The translations under genes and the position numbers were made by a program. Under the pieces are notes generated by a model, which was given only the letters and a program-made list of their open reading frames with translations, was not told the origin of the DNA and searched no databases. Below, piece by piece: positions 26,410 through 38,063 of a DNA stretch of 64,000 nucleotides; position 1 is the stretch's first letter, and each line of letters opens with the position of its first letter. This DNA comes from Acidobacteriota bacterium (GTDB lineage: Bacteria > Acidobacteriota > Blastocatellia > Pyrinomonadales > Pyrinomonadaceae). The DNA lies in contig JAFAZX010000045.1 in the NCBI GenBank assembly GCA_019239425.1, forward strand, positions 1-64,000, read 5' to 3'.

Positions 26410-27453
26410 CTATTCTTCGCCCGCCTCGCCGCGGCGCGAGTAGCGGCGGTAGTAGTAGTTCTGCTCGTTGAGCTGCTCGTCCGAGCCGTTGAGGACGACG
26501 CCGAGCAGGCGCTCGCGCGGCAGCGGCTCGAGCAGTTTTTCCAGGGCGGAGTAGCGCGTCTTGCCCGCGCGCGCGACGATGAGCGCGGAGTCGGCGCGGC
26601 TGATGAGCACCGTCGCGTCGGTGAAGATGCCGAGCGGCGGCGCGTCGATGATGACGTAGTCGAACATGCGCCGCACCTCCTGCAAGACCGCGAGGAAGCG
26701 CGGCCCCGAGAGCAGCTCCGCCACGTCGTCGCGCGCCGAGCCGCCGGGCAGGACGTGCAGGCCCGCGGGTTCGAGCCTGACAATCGCCTCTTCGAGCCGC
26801 GCCTCGCCCGCGAGCACCTCCGAAAGCCCCGTCGGCGCGTCGAGGCCGAGGTAGTCGGCCGCGCAGGGGTTGCGCAGGTCGCCGTCGATGAGCAGCGCCC
26901 GCACGCCGTCGGTCTGCGCGAGCAGCCAGGAGAGGTTGACGGCCGTCAGGGTCTTGCCCTCCATGATGCCGGCCGAGGTGATGACGAACGCCTGCATCTT
27001 CCTGCGCTCGCCCGCGTGGAGCACACGCGTCCTTAAGCTGCGGTAGCGCTCGGCGTGCGAAGAGCGCGGCTGCGTGATGGCGACGAGGTGTGGTTCGACG
27101 CGCGCGGCGGAGACGTCCAGGCGGACGAACTCCGGCGTGCGCGCCGAACCGGCAGCGCCCAAAGTTGCCCCAGCAGCACGCGAAGCCTGCCCGGCGGGGA
27201 GTGCCGACCCGCCCGGCGCCGACGTCTGCTCATTGGGCGCTGGTGTGTGCGCCGTCTCCGGCGTCTGAAAGTGTCTGGAGGCGTGGAAGAGATATTCGGG
27301 GGCGGGCGCGACCTCGTCCGCGGCGGGCGCGTGGCCGTTGCCGTTCGAAGGCTCGGGCCGGACGGCGACCGACTGCTCCTCGCCCGGCTCCGCATCGGCC
27401 GGCGTGCCGTTCTGCTCGGCCGCGCGCTTCAGTGCTTCGTAGACTCTGCCCAT
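26410..27453 (-). CDS. Cytoplasmic BY-kinase (CpsD/CapB/Wzc C-domain type)
   Basis: Bacterial tyrosine autokinase that controls polysaccharide chain assembly. 347 residues. A Pro/Ala-rich N-terminal region of about 130 residues is followed by Walker A (VITSAGIMEGKTLTAVNLS), Walker A' (ALLIDGDLRNP) and Walker B (YVIIDAPPLGIF), and a short C-terminal Tyr cluster (YYYRRYSRRG) for autophosphorylation. The usual lysine-rich GEGKT loop here reads MEGKT. Its ATG overlaps the previous stop as TGATG, so translation is coupled with the AAA ATPase. Its membrane partner is the Wzz-like protein at 28589-30214. Confidence 0.92.
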   Translation of the reverse strand: MGRVYEALKRAAEQNGTPADAEPGEEQSVAVRPEPSNGNGHAPAADEVAPAPEYLFHASRHFQTPETAHTPAPNEQTSAPGGSALPAGQASRAAGATLGAAGSARTPEFVRLDVSAARVEPHLVAITQPRSSHAERYRSLRTRVLHAGERRKMQAFVITSAGIMEGKTLTAVNLSWLLAQTDGVRALLIDGDLRNPCAADYLGLDAPTGLSEVLAGEARLEEAIVRLEPAGLHVLPGGSARDDVAELLSGPRFLAVLQEVRRMFDYVIIDAPPLGIFTDATVLISRADSALIVARAGKTRYSALEKLLEPLPRERLLGVVLNGSDEQLNEQNYYYRRYSRRGEAGEE

Positions 27454-28511
27454 CACGAATCTCCCTTGCTGTCCCAACTGCGGAAGGCGCGGCCGACGTC
27501 GTCCGCGTCCGGCGCGGCCGCGTTCAGCTCGCGCTCGACCTCGCGCTCGTGGCTGACCTGCGCGGCGCGGCCCACGGCCGAAGTGTCCTTGCCCGAGCTG
27601 CTCGCCTCGGCCGCCCAGAGCTCCGAGCGCCCGGCGGCGGTGAAGACGCGCGCGGACGAGGCGCGCTCCTCGCCCGACTGCCGGCCGCGCTGCGCGTTCG
27701 GCAGCAGGTCGAAGGTCTCCGCGACCTCCTCGACGATGTCGCGATTGATGTGGCGCGCGCCCGCGGCGAAGCCCGCGAGCAGAGAGTTGTCGCAGATGTT
27801 GTTGATCTGCCGCGGAATGCCTTCGGAGCAGCGGAAGACCAGGTCGACCGCGGCCTGCGTGAAGATGTCCGTGTGCTCGGCGCCGGCCGCGAGCAGGCGC
27901 GAGGCGATGTAGCGCGCGGTCTCCTCGATGTCGGGCAGGGGCTTGATCTCGCAGCGCAGGGCGACGCGCTGCTTGAGTTGGCGCAGCTCCGGCTGGTTCA
28001 GCACGTCGCGCAGCTCGGGCTGCCCCGTCAGGACGATCTGCAACTGCTTGGCCGAGTCGGACTCGAAGTTCGACATGAGCCTGATCTCTTCGAGCACGGC
28101 GGGCGAGAGGCCGTGCGCCTCGTCGATGACGAGCACGGTGCGCAGGCCGCGCGAGTGGCGCGAGTCTAAGACTTCGCCGAGCCGGAGCAGCAGCTCCGAC
28201 TTGCTCTCCCAGCGCGGCACGTCGAGGAGCTTCGGGGAGGAGACGTACTGGTAGAACTCCGAGACGGTCATCCGCGGGTTGAAGAGGTACGCGACGAGCA
28301 CCGTGCGGTCGAGCCGGTGCATCATCCAGCGCAGGATGGTCGTCTTCCCCGTCCCGACCTCGCCCGTGACGACGATGAGGCCCTTCCCGCTCTCGATGCC
28401 GTAATGCAGGTTCGCCATCGCCTCCGTGTGCGAAGGCGTGAAGTAGATGAACCGCGGGTCGGGCGTCAGCGCGAAGGGCAGCTCTTTCAGTCCGTAGAAG
28501 TCTAAGTACAT
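27453..28511 (-). CDS. Exosortase-locus AAA ATPase (ExeA/PrsD-like)
   Basis: 352 residues, starting MYLDFYGLKELPFALTPDPR, the hallmark opening of ATPases linked to XrtA/PEP-CTERM polysaccharide loci and of ExeA. Walker A GEVGTGKTT at 50-58 and Walker B VLVIDEAHGL with D130/E131 are intact; QIVLTGQPELRDVL and RCEIKPLPDIEETARYI follow. The last 80 residues are a variable linker-like tail. GGAGGT precedes the ATG perfectly spaced. A longer frame to 30164 is antisense-like readthrough of the Wzz gene and not real. Confidence 0.92.
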   Translation of the reverse strand: MYLDFYGLKELPFALTPDPRFIYFTPSHTEAMANLHYGIESGKGLIVVTGEVGTGKTTILRWMMHRLDRTVLVAYLFNPRMTVSEFYQYVSSPKLLDVPRWESKSELLLRLGEVLDSRHSRGLRTVLVIDEAHGLSPAVLEEIRLMSNFESDSAKQLQIVLTGQPELRDVLNQPELRQLKQRVALRCEIKPLPDIEETARYIASRLLAAGAEHTDIFTQAAVDLVFRCSEGIPRQINNICDNSLLAGFAAGARHINRDIVEEVAETFDLLPNAQRGRQSGEERASSARVFTAAGRSELWAAEASSSGKDTSAVGRAAQVSHEREVERELNAAAPDADDVGRAFRSWDSKGDS

Positions 28512-28523
28512 CTCTCTACCTCC

Positions 28524-28582
28524 GGGGTGTTGGGGTTTAGGTTTTGGTTTTAACCAATACCCGGAACCCAGAACCCAAAACC
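28524..28582. repeat. Intergenic hairpin, GGGTTTT heptamer variant (copy 4 of the GGGTGCT type)
   Basis: Left arm 28524-28550 (GGGGTGTTGGGGTTTAGG…) and right arm 28552-28582 (…CCCAGAACCCAAAACC) are imperfect complements. It lies between the Wzz-like stop and the AAA ATPase start. The word has drifted to GGGTTTTG/GGGTTCT. Confidence 0.75.
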
Positions 28583-28588
28583 TTCCCT

Positions 28589-30214
28589 TCACCCTCTCGA
28601 CGTGAACATCTCGATGATGTGCAGGCGGCTGAGGACGAAGGCGAGCGCGGGGGCGCTCACGACCGTGGCGACGACGGCGGCGAGGGCCAGCGCGGCGCGG
28701 CGCGCCTTGAGGCGGCGCTCCTCGCGCGCCGTCAACAGCATCGGCAGCGTGACGAGCACGGGCAGCCCCGTGTAGTGCTCGGCGTCCTCGCTCGTCTGGA
28801 CGGTCAGGAGCCGAGGCACCTCGAAGGCGGCCGCGAGCGCGACGCCACAGCCTAACCCCGCGACCAGCCCGAGCAGCATCAGCAGCGGGCGCTTCGGCGC
28901 GACCGGCTGCTGCGGCAAACTCGCCGCGTCGATGACGGTGATCGCCTCGCCCTGCGCCTTCCCGGCCACCTGCGAGGTGATCTCGGCCTTCTTCTGCTGC
29001 TCGACCAGTTGGTCGTAGATGGCCTTCTCGCTCTCGTACTCGCGCTGCACGGCCTCCAGCTTGACCTCGGTGTTGGGGACGCTGCTGATCTGCCCGCTGA
29101 CCGCGGCGATGTCCGACTCGGCGCGGTCGAGCATGGCCTGCTGCCGCTTGACCTCGCCCTGGAGCCGCGCCGCCTCCGACTTGTAGGAGCTGACGCGCGG
29201 GTCGAGCCGGTTTTCGAGCCGCTCGCGCGTCTCCTTGACCTTGCGCTTGTGCTCTTCGAGCATGTCGTCGATCTGCGACTGCACGTAGTCGATCTGCTTC
29301 TGCACCGCCTTCATCTCGGGCGCGGCCGGCTTGAAGACGAGCGACAGCTCGCCCTTCTGCGCCTCCAGGTCGCCCTTGCGCTTGACCAGCTCGGCGTAGG
29401 CGGGCGTGCCCTTCGGGTCCTGCATCTGCGCGACGACGGCCTCGACGTCCTGCTGGTTCGACTTGGTGAGGTCGGTGACGGCGCGGTTGAGGAAGGCTAT
29501 CTGGTCGTTGAGGCGGCCGACCTCGGAGATGCGCGCCTTCTGCTCTTCGCGCAGGCCGGCGAGCTGGCCGACGAGCGCCTGTGTCGCGCTCGGCAGGCTG
29601 TGCACGTTCTGCGTCATGGCCGCGAGGCGCCGGTCGTCGATCTCCTTGAGCTTCGCCTTCTGCTCTTCGACGCGCTCCCTGAAGAAGTCGGCGGTGAGCG
29701 TCGCCTCGTCGCCCGCGGCCTTCGACTGCGCGTCCACGTACTTGCGCGCCAGCGCCTCGGTCACGGCCTGCGTCGCGCGCGGTTCCGCCCCGCGGTAGGC
29801 GAGGAAGAAGCCGTTGGTGATCTCGTTGCGCGAGGTGTTGAGCGTGATCTTGAGGTCGCGCGTGCGCATCCGGTCGACCAGCTCCTCCATCGAGTCGCCG
29901 CGGGCGCGCTCGCGCGCGTAGAGGTCGTAGCGCTCGATGAGCGGCTGGAGCACGCTGCGGCTGGTGACCTCCTGCGTGATGTTGTTGATGCGCAGCGTGA
30001 GGTCGCTGTCCGACATCTGCGCGACGCCCTGCGCCATGATGGTCGCCGGCCGCACGGCCAACAGCGTCGTCGACTCGTAGACGTTCGGCAGCCGCCAGAC
30101 CACGAAGGCCACGGCCACGGCGACCGCCGCGGTCGGCAGGGCGATCAGCCACTTCCTCCGCCAAACAATCCGCGCCAGCTCGGCCGGCGTCCGCTGCCTG
30201 AAATCAACGCTCAT
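28589..30214 (-). CDS. Polysaccharide chain-length determinant (Wzz/Wzc N-domain type)
   Basis: 541 residues. Wzz domain at the N-terminus with membrane helix WLIALPTAAVAVAVAFVVW (about 23-41), then STTLLAVRPATIMAQGVAQM, a long periplasmic coiled-coil region (residues about 180-430, e.g. LKEIDDRRLAAMTQN, EVKRQQAMLDRAESDIAAVS), and PVAPKRPLLMLLGLVAGLG as the second helix with the usual Pro-rich lead. A third hydrophobic stretch near the end (LALAAVVATVVSAPALAFVL) is characteristic of exosortase-locus versions. No kinase domain is fused; the BY-kinase two genes on supplies it. GGAG is seven bases before the ATG. Confidence 0.92.
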   Translation of the reverse strand: MSVDFRQRTPAELARIVWRRKWLIALPTAAVAVAVAFVVWRLPNVYESTTLLAVRPATIMAQGVAQMSDSDLTLRINNITQEVTSRSVLQPLIERYDLYARERARGDSMEELVDRMRTRDLKITLNTSRNEITNGFFLAYRGAEPRATQAVTEALARKYVDAQSKAAGDEATLTADFFRERVEEQKAKLKEIDDRRLAAMTQNVHSLPSATQALVGQLAGLREEQKARISEVGRLNDQIAFLNRAVTDLTKSNQQDVEAVVAQMQDPKGTPAYAELVKRKGDLEAQKGELSLVFKPAAPEMKAVQKQIDYVQSQIDDMLEEHKRKVKETRERLENRLDPRVSSYKSEAARLQGEVKRQQAMLDRAESDIAAVSGQISSVPNTEVKLEAVQREYESEKAIYDQLVEQQKKAEITSQVAGKAQGEAITVIDAASLPQQPVAPKRPLLMLLGLVAGLGCGVALAAAFEVPRLLTVQTSEDAEHYTGLPVLVTLPMLLTAREERRLKARRAALALAAVVATVVSAPALAFVLSRLHIIEMFTSRG

Positions 30215-30229
30215 GGCTCACTCCATTCG

Positions 30230-30305
30230 CGGTGCTGAGTGTTGGGTGCTGGGTGCTGGGTAAAAGCCTGTTCTAACCAGCACCCAGCACCCAACACCCA
30301 GCACC
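30230..30305. repeat. Intergenic hairpin, GGGTGCT-family copy 5
   Basis: Left arm 30230-30261 (GGTGCTGAGTGTTGGGTGCT…) and right arm 30275-30305 are complements. Between the PrsT-like stop and the Wzz-like start. Here the ribosome binding site of the downstream gene lies outside the element. Confidence 0.9.
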
Positions 30306-30308
30306 CTC

Positions 30309-32744
30309 TTAAAGGCTGTCCAGCGTGCGGCGCACTTCGTCCACGGGGGTCGGGGTCGGGGGCTTGACGGGGCGCTGCTGCTCCTTGCCGGCCAGCTCCA
30401 GGCACTTCTGGAGCTCGCGCCGGGCGCCGGCCTTGTCGCCGCTCTTGGCGAGCGCGGCGCCGAGGTGCCAGCGGTAGAGGGAGTTGTCGCCGCCGACCTT
30501 GACCGCGACCTCGACCGCGCGCTTGAGCTGCTCGACCGAGTCGCGGTAGAGCTCCCGCCGGTAGTAGACCCAGCCCAGCGTGTCGGCGGCGCCGGGGTTG
30601 TTGGGGTAGCGGCGCACCACGTCCTGCGCCAGGCGCATCGCCTCCTCGGGGTTGCCCTTCCCGTGCTCGCCGTAGAGCGCCGCGAGGTTGTTGGCCGTGA
30701 TGGGTTCGTCCGGCCGGATGGAGAGGGCGCGGCGGTAATACTCGGCCGCCGCGTCGAGGTTGTTGCGCCCGTTCTCGATCATCCCGATCATGCGGAAGGC
30801 GACGAAGTCGTCCGGCCGCCGCTGCGTGATCCTCTTGTACTCGTCGATGGCGCGGTCGGGCTGCTGCGTGCCGACGTAGATTTCGGCCAGCGCCGTGTAG
30901 GCCTGCACGAAGTCGGGGTCGAGCTCGATGGCGCGGCGCAACGCCGCCTCGGCCCGCGCGACGTCGGCGGGCTCGTTCTGATTCGCGCTGCGGTAGGCGT
31001 GCCCCAGAAGGTACTGTAGCTGCGCGCTGTTGGGCTGCTCGTTGGCCAACTGTTCGACGCGCGTGCGCGCCTCGCCGAGACGCCCCGCCACCGTCCCGAG
31101 GTTGATGAGGCCCATCAGCGCCTGTGGGTTCGTGCGGTCGAGCGCGAGCGCCTGGTCGAGGTGCTGCCAGGCCTCGTCCCACTTCTGCTCGGCGGCGGCC
31201 GCGTCCGCGAGGTTGACGTGGGGCACGGGCGAGTTGGGCGAAGCCTGGCGCGCCGCCTCGAAGTCCGCGCGCGCCGCGGCCAGCTGCGCAGGCGTCTGCG
31301 CGGCGAGCCGCAGGCTCGCCTTCCCGCGCAGGAGGTACGCGTTCGTCTTCACGTCCGCGAGGAGCTGCGGCGTCACTTCGCCGCTCGGCGCCGCCTCCTT
31401 GAGCTTGTTGATCAGGTCGTCGGCCGAGCGCTTCGAGCCGTCGGCGTCGCCCGAGTCGAGGCCGACCTGAATCTGTATGAGCTTGGCCGGGAGGAAGTCC
31501 TGGTAGTAGAGCTCGAGGTCTGCGGCGCGGGCGCGCGCCTGCTCGAGCTGCCCGTCGCGGTAGAGCGCGTCGGCCATGAAGAAGAGGCCGAGCTTCGAGC
31601 GCGGGTCGCGGTCGAGGACGGTCTTCAGGTCGGCGATGGCGTCCTTGTACTTGCCCGTGTCGATGCGCGAGCGCGCGCGCAGGAAGAGCGCGTCCGGGTC
31701 GTTCGGGCTGCGCTTGAGCAGCTCTTCGGCCTGCGCGGCCGCGCCCTGCGTGTCGCCGCGCTGGAGGCTGATCTCGCCGAGGCGGTAGCGGCCGTGCCCG
31801 TAGTCCGGGAAGGCCTTGACGATCTCCTGGTAGAGGTTCGCGGCGTCGTCGAAGCGGCCGACCGTCGCGTAGTAGTCCGCGAGCCGCGCCTTGCCCTCGG
31901 GCTTGTCCCAGTCGAGCTGCGCCCAGGCCTTGTAAGCCTCCTCGGCGCGGTCGAGGCGGTTGTTGACGAAGTAGTAGCTGGCGAGCACCCAGCGCACGTC
32001 GCGGTTCTCCGGGTCGACCTCGACGGCCTTGCGGAACTGCGCCTCGGCGTCGGCGGGGCGGCCCGACTGCGTCAGGAACTTGCCGTACTCGACGTAGGCG
32101 AGCGAGGAGCGGTCGTTGAGCGAGATGGCCTGCTGGTAGACGCGCTCGGCGTCGGCGGGGCGGTTGGTCTGGAGGTAGAAGCGCGCGAGGCCCATGTGCG
32201 ACTCGACGCGCTTGGGGTCGAGCGCGACGGCCTCCTTAATCATCCGCTCGGCCGCCGCGGTGTCGCCTTTGAAGTAGACGACGTTAGCCTGGAGGATGTG
32301 GCCGTCGGGGTTGTTCGGCTCGCGCGCCACGATCTGGTTGGCGAGGCCCTCGGCCTCGCCCAAGAACTCGGCGTTCTTCTGCCGCGCGTAGGCGGCGAGG
32401 TAGGCGTTGGCGAGGCGCACCCGCGCCGGCACGTTCCCGGCGTCGAGCTTGACCGTGCGCTGAAGCTCTTCGACGTACTCGCTGCCGCGGCCGAGCTGCT
32501 CGTAAGCCTGCGCCAGGCCCCAGTGGGCGGCCGCCAGGTTGTCGTCGATCTGGATGGCGTTGCGGAATTCGAGCGAGGCCTCCTGCCAGCGGCGCTCCTT
32601 GAGGAAGGCTTCGCCGCGCGCGACGTGTCCGGCCTTCGCTTTCTCTGGGTTGGAGCAGCCTGCGGCGAGCGCGACGATGCAGGCGAGTAGGACGGCGAGC
32701 GGCGCCCGGAGGCTCCGGGCGCGGGGGCACTCTTGAAAGTTCAT
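30309..32744 (-). CDS. PrsT-like TPR lipoprotein of the exosortase locus
   Basis: 811 residues, among the largest genes here. Type II signal peptide ending LAAGC with Cys30. The remainder is a near-continuous series of roughly 18-20 tetratricopeptide repeats, e.g. WGLAQAYEQLGRGSEYVEEL, MGLARFYLQTNRPADAERVY, YVEYGKFLTQSGRPADAEAQ, DTLGWVYYRRELYRDSVEQL. Proteins of this size and place in exosortase loci are annotated PrsT and are thought to couple polysaccharide export with substrate sorting. AAGGAG lies about 11 bases before the ATG. Confidence 0.88.
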   Translation of the reverse strand: MNFQECPRARSLRAPLAVLLACIVALAAGCSNPEKAKAGHVARGEAFLKERRWQEASLEFRNAIQIDDNLAAAHWGLAQAYEQLGRGSEYVEELQRTVKLDAGNVPARVRLANAYLAAYARQKNAEFLGEAEGLANQIVAREPNNPDGHILQANVVYFKGDTAAAERMIKEAVALDPKRVESHMGLARFYLQTNRPADAERVYQQAISLNDRSSLAYVEYGKFLTQSGRPADAEAQFRKAVEVDPENRDVRWVLASYYFVNNRLDRAEEAYKAWAQLDWDKPEGKARLADYYATVGRFDDAANLYQEIVKAFPDYGHGRYRLGEISLQRGDTQGAAAQAEELLKRSPNDPDALFLRARSRIDTGKYKDAIADLKTVLDRDPRSKLGLFFMADALYRDGQLEQARARAADLELYYQDFLPAKLIQIQVGLDSGDADGSKRSADDLINKLKEAAPSGEVTPQLLADVKTNAYLLRGKASLRLAAQTPAQLAAARADFEAARQASPNSPVPHVNLADAAAAEQKWDEAWQHLDQALALDRTNPQALMGLINLGTVAGRLGEARTRVEQLANEQPNSAQLQYLLGHAYRSANQNEPADVARAEAALRRAIELDPDFVQAYTALAEIYVGTQQPDRAIDEYKRITQRRPDDFVAFRMIGMIENGRNNLDAAAEYYRRALSIRPDEPITANNLAALYGEHGKGNPEEAMRLAQDVVRRYPNNPGAADTLGWVYYRRELYRDSVEQLKRAVEVAVKVGGDNSLYRWHLGAALAKSGDKAGARRELQKCLELAGKEQQRPVKPPTPTPVDEVRRTLDSL

Positions 32745-33038
32745 CTGACTGGCACTCCTTGAACGGGTTGACGTCGCCGCGCGACACGCGTCGAAGGCCG
32801 GGGCTAGTGGCCTTCGGGCGCGACCCTACGCGCGACTCCGACTCTTCTGACTCGACCGTCCCGGCCTCTTCGTCCTCGGGCGGCGGGCAAAGCCGCTCGG
32901 AGGAGTCTTCGTGGCCGTCGGTTTCTGAACGCGCCCTCCGGCGGGGCGTGCCGGCGGGAACGACATGAAAGGGAAACGCCTAAAGCCATCCCCCTTCCCT
33001 AAAATGCCCTACCCGACAGCCAAAAGCAAGACTTAAAA
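32745..33038. other. Non-coding leader region upstream of the PrsT-like gene
   Basis: No plausible gene. It contains an eight-base perfect hairpin (CGAAGGCC 32792-32799, GGCCTTCG 32809-32816) in the presumed leader of the PrsT-like transcript and several shorter GC palindromes. GGGCAAAGCCGC near 32885 on the plus strand recalls a c-di-GMP aptamer core but nothing around it supports that. No consensus promoter was found. Confidence 0.4.
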
Positions 33039-33128
33039 CAGAACCGCGAGCGGTGGCGGGCGGGTCATAGTTACATGATCTGAGCCGCCTGTCGTGTGAC
33101 CACCCGCTCGCAACCGCTCGCGGTTCTG
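33039..33128. repeat. Palindromic element with perfect 16-bp terminal repeats
   Basis: CAGAACCGCGAGCGGT at 33039-33054 and its exact complement at 33113-33128 bound a 90-bp segment; inside, GGCGGGCGGGTCA and TGACCACCCGC give a further imperfect inverted pair. It ends six bases from the stop codon of the EpsI gene. MITE-like or a terminator. Confidence 0.7.
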
Positions 33129-33133
33129 TCCCA

Positions 33134-33784
33134 CTAGTCCGGCACGTAGGCCGAGAGGTTCGGGGCGACCTGCGCGGCGAACTGCGCGGCCACCTGCTCC
33201 GCCTCGCGCCCGTCCCCGCGGAACGGGACGAGCACGCGCACCATCGCGCCGTCGGAGCGGCGGAGGCGGATGCTGTCGAAGACCGTGTAGACCTTGTCCA
33301 CGTACTCGCTCGCCACCGCGCGGCCGCGCCCCTGATACCAGTAGAGCAGGAGCATCTTGTCGGGGCCGTGCTCGATGACGTAGCTGTTGGCCTTGAAGGC
33401 CGCGCGCCCGTCGGCCGGCTTGACCTCGACCGTCGAGGGCTGGCCGAGCGCCCAGCCCGAGCCGGGCAGGCAGTTGAGGGGGCTGTGGTATGTGGCCCCC
33501 GTGCGCTGCGTCAAGTAGTAGCCGACGTAGAGCGAGGCCACGCGCCCGCCCTCGCCCGTGTAGTCGCGCGAGACGTAGTCGTCCGCGCGCAGCACGGCCT
33601 CGGTCGCCGCGTCGAAGCGCACGTCGCTCCCGAGTTGGTGCCAGCCGCCGACCGCCGCGGGGAACTCCGCCAAAGCCCTGCGCGGCACGCTGGCCTCGCC
33701 CGCCACGGCCCAGTAGTTAACGACCGCCGCGCCCAGAAGGAGCAGCACCAACATCGCCCAGAACTGTGTCGCCTTGCCTCTCAT
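33134..33784 (-). CDS. epsI: EpsI family protein (exosortase partner)
   Basis: 216 residues. N-terminal membrane anchor (FWAMLVLLLLGAAVVNYWAV, about 8-27), then the EpsI domain: FPAAVGGWHQLG, VSRDYTGEGGRVASLYVGYY, HSPLNCLPGSGWALGQPSTV with the conserved Cys, LLLYWYQGRGRAVASEYVDK and a long C-terminal helix. EpsI proteins are fused to, or encoded beside, exosortases and belong to the polysaccharide side of the system; their exact reaction is unknown. Its ATG overlaps the exosortase stop as ATGA. Confidence 0.93.
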   Translation of the reverse strand: MRGKATQFWAMLVLLLLGAAVVNYWAVAGEASVPRRALAEFPAAVGGWHQLGSDVRFDAATEAVLRADDYVSRDYTGEGGRVASLYVGYYLTQRTGATYHSPLNCLPGSGWALGQPSTVEVKPADGRAAFKANSYVIEHGPDKMLLLYWYQGRGRAVASEYVDKVYTVFDSIRLRRSDGAMVRVLVPFRGDGREAEQVAAQFAAQVAPNLSAYVPD

Positions 33785-34794
33785 CTCGCTTCCGCCTGCG
33801 CCCCTTCCGCCGCCGCCGCCGCTGTCGTTGTCGTCGCCACGGGGACTTCGACCGCCTCCGCCTTGACGCCGCCCTCGCCGCCCGGCCCGCCGCCCCGCGC
33901 CGGGTTGAAGCGGTCGAGCAGCCAGCCGAAGGCGAAGAGCAGAAGGAAGGCGACGATGTAGATGACCCAGCCCGAGAACTCGTGGAAGAAGCCGTCGGCG
34001 ACCTCCGTCCCGTAGAAGCGCGCGAGCACGCCCGTCCCGCTCACGCGCGCCGCGTTGGTGACGATGGCGATGGGCACGGCCGCCAGCACGATGAGCACCG
34101 AGCGCGCCCTCCGGAACACTTCGAAGCGCCGCCCGCCCTTGCCGCCCTCGTCCGAAGGGTTCGTGAAGTATGCGAAGACGACGGCCAGCGTGACGAGCGT
34201 CATCAGGCTGCGGATGCCGCTGCACGCCTCGACCACTTCGAGCCGCTTGGTCGTCGTCGAGCCCAAGGGGTACAGCTCGATGACGTTCCCCTCACGCAGC
34301 ACGGGGATGTCGAACATGCGCATGGCCCAGACCGCGCAGCGCGACGCGAAGAGTTGTAAGGGGAAGGCGACCTTGTTGAAGACGATGGTCGGGATGGGGA
34401 TGGCGAGCAGCAGGAGCAGCAGCGGCACGGAGACCGCGCGCAGCAGACGCCACCCGCGGAAGTAGACGGCCAGCCCCGCCAGGAGCAGGACGAGCGACGT
34501 GCGCTGCGTGAACAGCTCGGCCCCGGCCGTCCCGACCCACAGCATCAGGAGCGCCGCCGCGACCGCCGCCGCGCCCGGCCAGACGCGCGGGCGCTCGGGC
34601 AGGGCGGCCAGACGGCCGCGCCCCGCCCAGAGGATGTAGCCGATGACGAAGGGGATGAGGAGCCCGTGCGAGTAGTTCTCGTCCTCCCACCAGAAGCGCC
34701 CGAGGCGCGCGAGCACGCCCCAGTAGGCGAACGCGACCGCGGCCGCGATGACGAGCGGTCTCCAGACTCTTTGGGGCGAGATGGCTTGGGGCAT
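33781..34794 (-). CDS. Exosortase (transpeptidase of the PEP-CTERM sorting system)
   Basis: A multi-spanning inner-membrane cysteine protease/transpeptidase. 337 residues, about eight helices. The catalytic triad of the family is present: C191 in VVEACSGIRSL, R250 in VTNAARVSGTG and H271 in GFFHEFSGWVIY. The early motif YSHGLLIPFVIGYILW is also typical. The C-terminus beyond residue 300 is a low-complexity Ala/Thr/Gly tail. I chose the ATG at 34794; an upstream in-frame stretch to 34851 is not conserved-looking. No PEP-CTERM-tailed substrate is encoded in the window. Translationally coupled to EpsI. Confidence 0.95.
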   Translation of the reverse strand: MPQAISPQRVWRPLVIAAAVAFAYWGVLARLGRFWWEDENYSHGLLIPFVIGYILWAGRGRLAALPERPRVWPGAAAVAAALLMLWVGTAGAELFTQRTSLVLLLAGLAVYFRGWRLLRAVSVPLLLLLLAIPIPTIVFNKVAFPLQLFASRCAVWAMRMFDIPVLREGNVIELYPLGSTTTKRLEVVEACSGIRSLMTLVTLAVVFAYFTNPSDEGGKGGRRFEVFRRARSVLIVLAAVPIAIVTNAARVSGTGVLARFYGTEVADGFFHEFSGWVIYIVAFLLLFAFGWLLDRFNPARGGGPGGEGGVKAEAVEVPVATTTTAAAAAEGAQAEAR

Positions 34795-34889
34795 GCTTGA
34801 AAAGCTTTCGGGGTTCCGGCCGGCGGCCCGCGGCGCGCCTGCCGCGTCCAAGCTTACCGCAGCCGCGCGCGGGCGGGCAACAAAATTAA

Positions 34890-34969
34890 AGGATGAAGTA
34901 GGAAGGATGAAGGATGAAGTTGATGCGGAACCGCATCAACCTCGTCCTTCATCCTTCGTCCTCCTGCCC
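34890..34969. repeat. Intergenic hairpin, GGATGAA family copy 2
   Basis: Outer tracts 34890-34918 (AGGATGAAGTAGGAAGGATG…) and 34941-34969 are imperfect complements; the centre is a perfect ten-base dyad GTTGATGCGG-AA-CCGCATCAAC (34919-34940). It lies between the beta-helix gene stop (34982) and the exosortase gene. Confidence 0.85.
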
Positions 34970-34981
34970 ACACCTTGTGCG

Positions 34982-37732
<2,751 letters not shown>

Positions 37733-37740
37733 GATGTCCT

Positions 37741-37837
37741 CACTTCGGTAACCAGACTATCTCGGTCGAGGGGCCGAGACTCTTGGCTTTGCGAGCCCGC
37801 ATCGCTACGGGGGTGCCTTTAGTCGGTGCGACAAGTG
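37741..37837 (-). promoter_or_regulatory. Cyclic-di-GMP-I (GEMM-I)-like riboswitch, proximal copy
   Basis: Read on the minus strand: CACTT…ACTAAAGGCACC, then a stem CCCGTA-GCGA-TGCGGG (37796-37811) capped by a GNRA loop, then the core TCGCAAAGCC (with GCAAAGCC at 37785-37792), a short receptor-like AAGAGTCT, a P3 hairpin CTCGG…CCGAG, and the 3' strand AGATAGTCTGGTTACCGAAG. Order and sequence match the GEMM-I aptamer, including the GNRA tetraloop and the GCAAAGCC and GGUUACCG strings. AAGTG at the 3' end pairs with CACTT at the 5' end, and the Shine-Dalgarno AGGA of the beta-helix gene follows it at once, suggesting translational control. Confidence 0.8.
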
Positions 37838-38063
37838 TGGCGGCCGGGGCTAGGAAGCCCGGTCGCAGGCAGGTGGAAAAGACGATTGTCAGCGGATGAT
37901 TGCTGGAGAAGGATGGCACGTAGAGCGCCGCGCTTCAGGGCGAAGGACGGCGTCTGGCTCTGAGTGTGTGCAATGCTTAAACCGGCAAAATCGGTGAGGG
38001 GTGCGAAGGGAGAAAGGAGCTTCAACGTTCGCGGCGAAATGGCGCGGTGGGTGGCTCCGGCAA

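Noticed and set aside
28512..30164. Long N-terminal extension of the AAA ATPase frame
   Set aside because: Lies out of frame within the Wzz-like gene, is low-complexity, and the true start at 28511 has a perfect GGAGGT.
32881..32900. GGGCAAAGCCGC near the PrsT-like gene as a third c-di-GMP aptamer
   Set aside because: It is on the wrong strand for the nearest gene and lacks the GNRA stem and the 3' AUAG…CCG strand.
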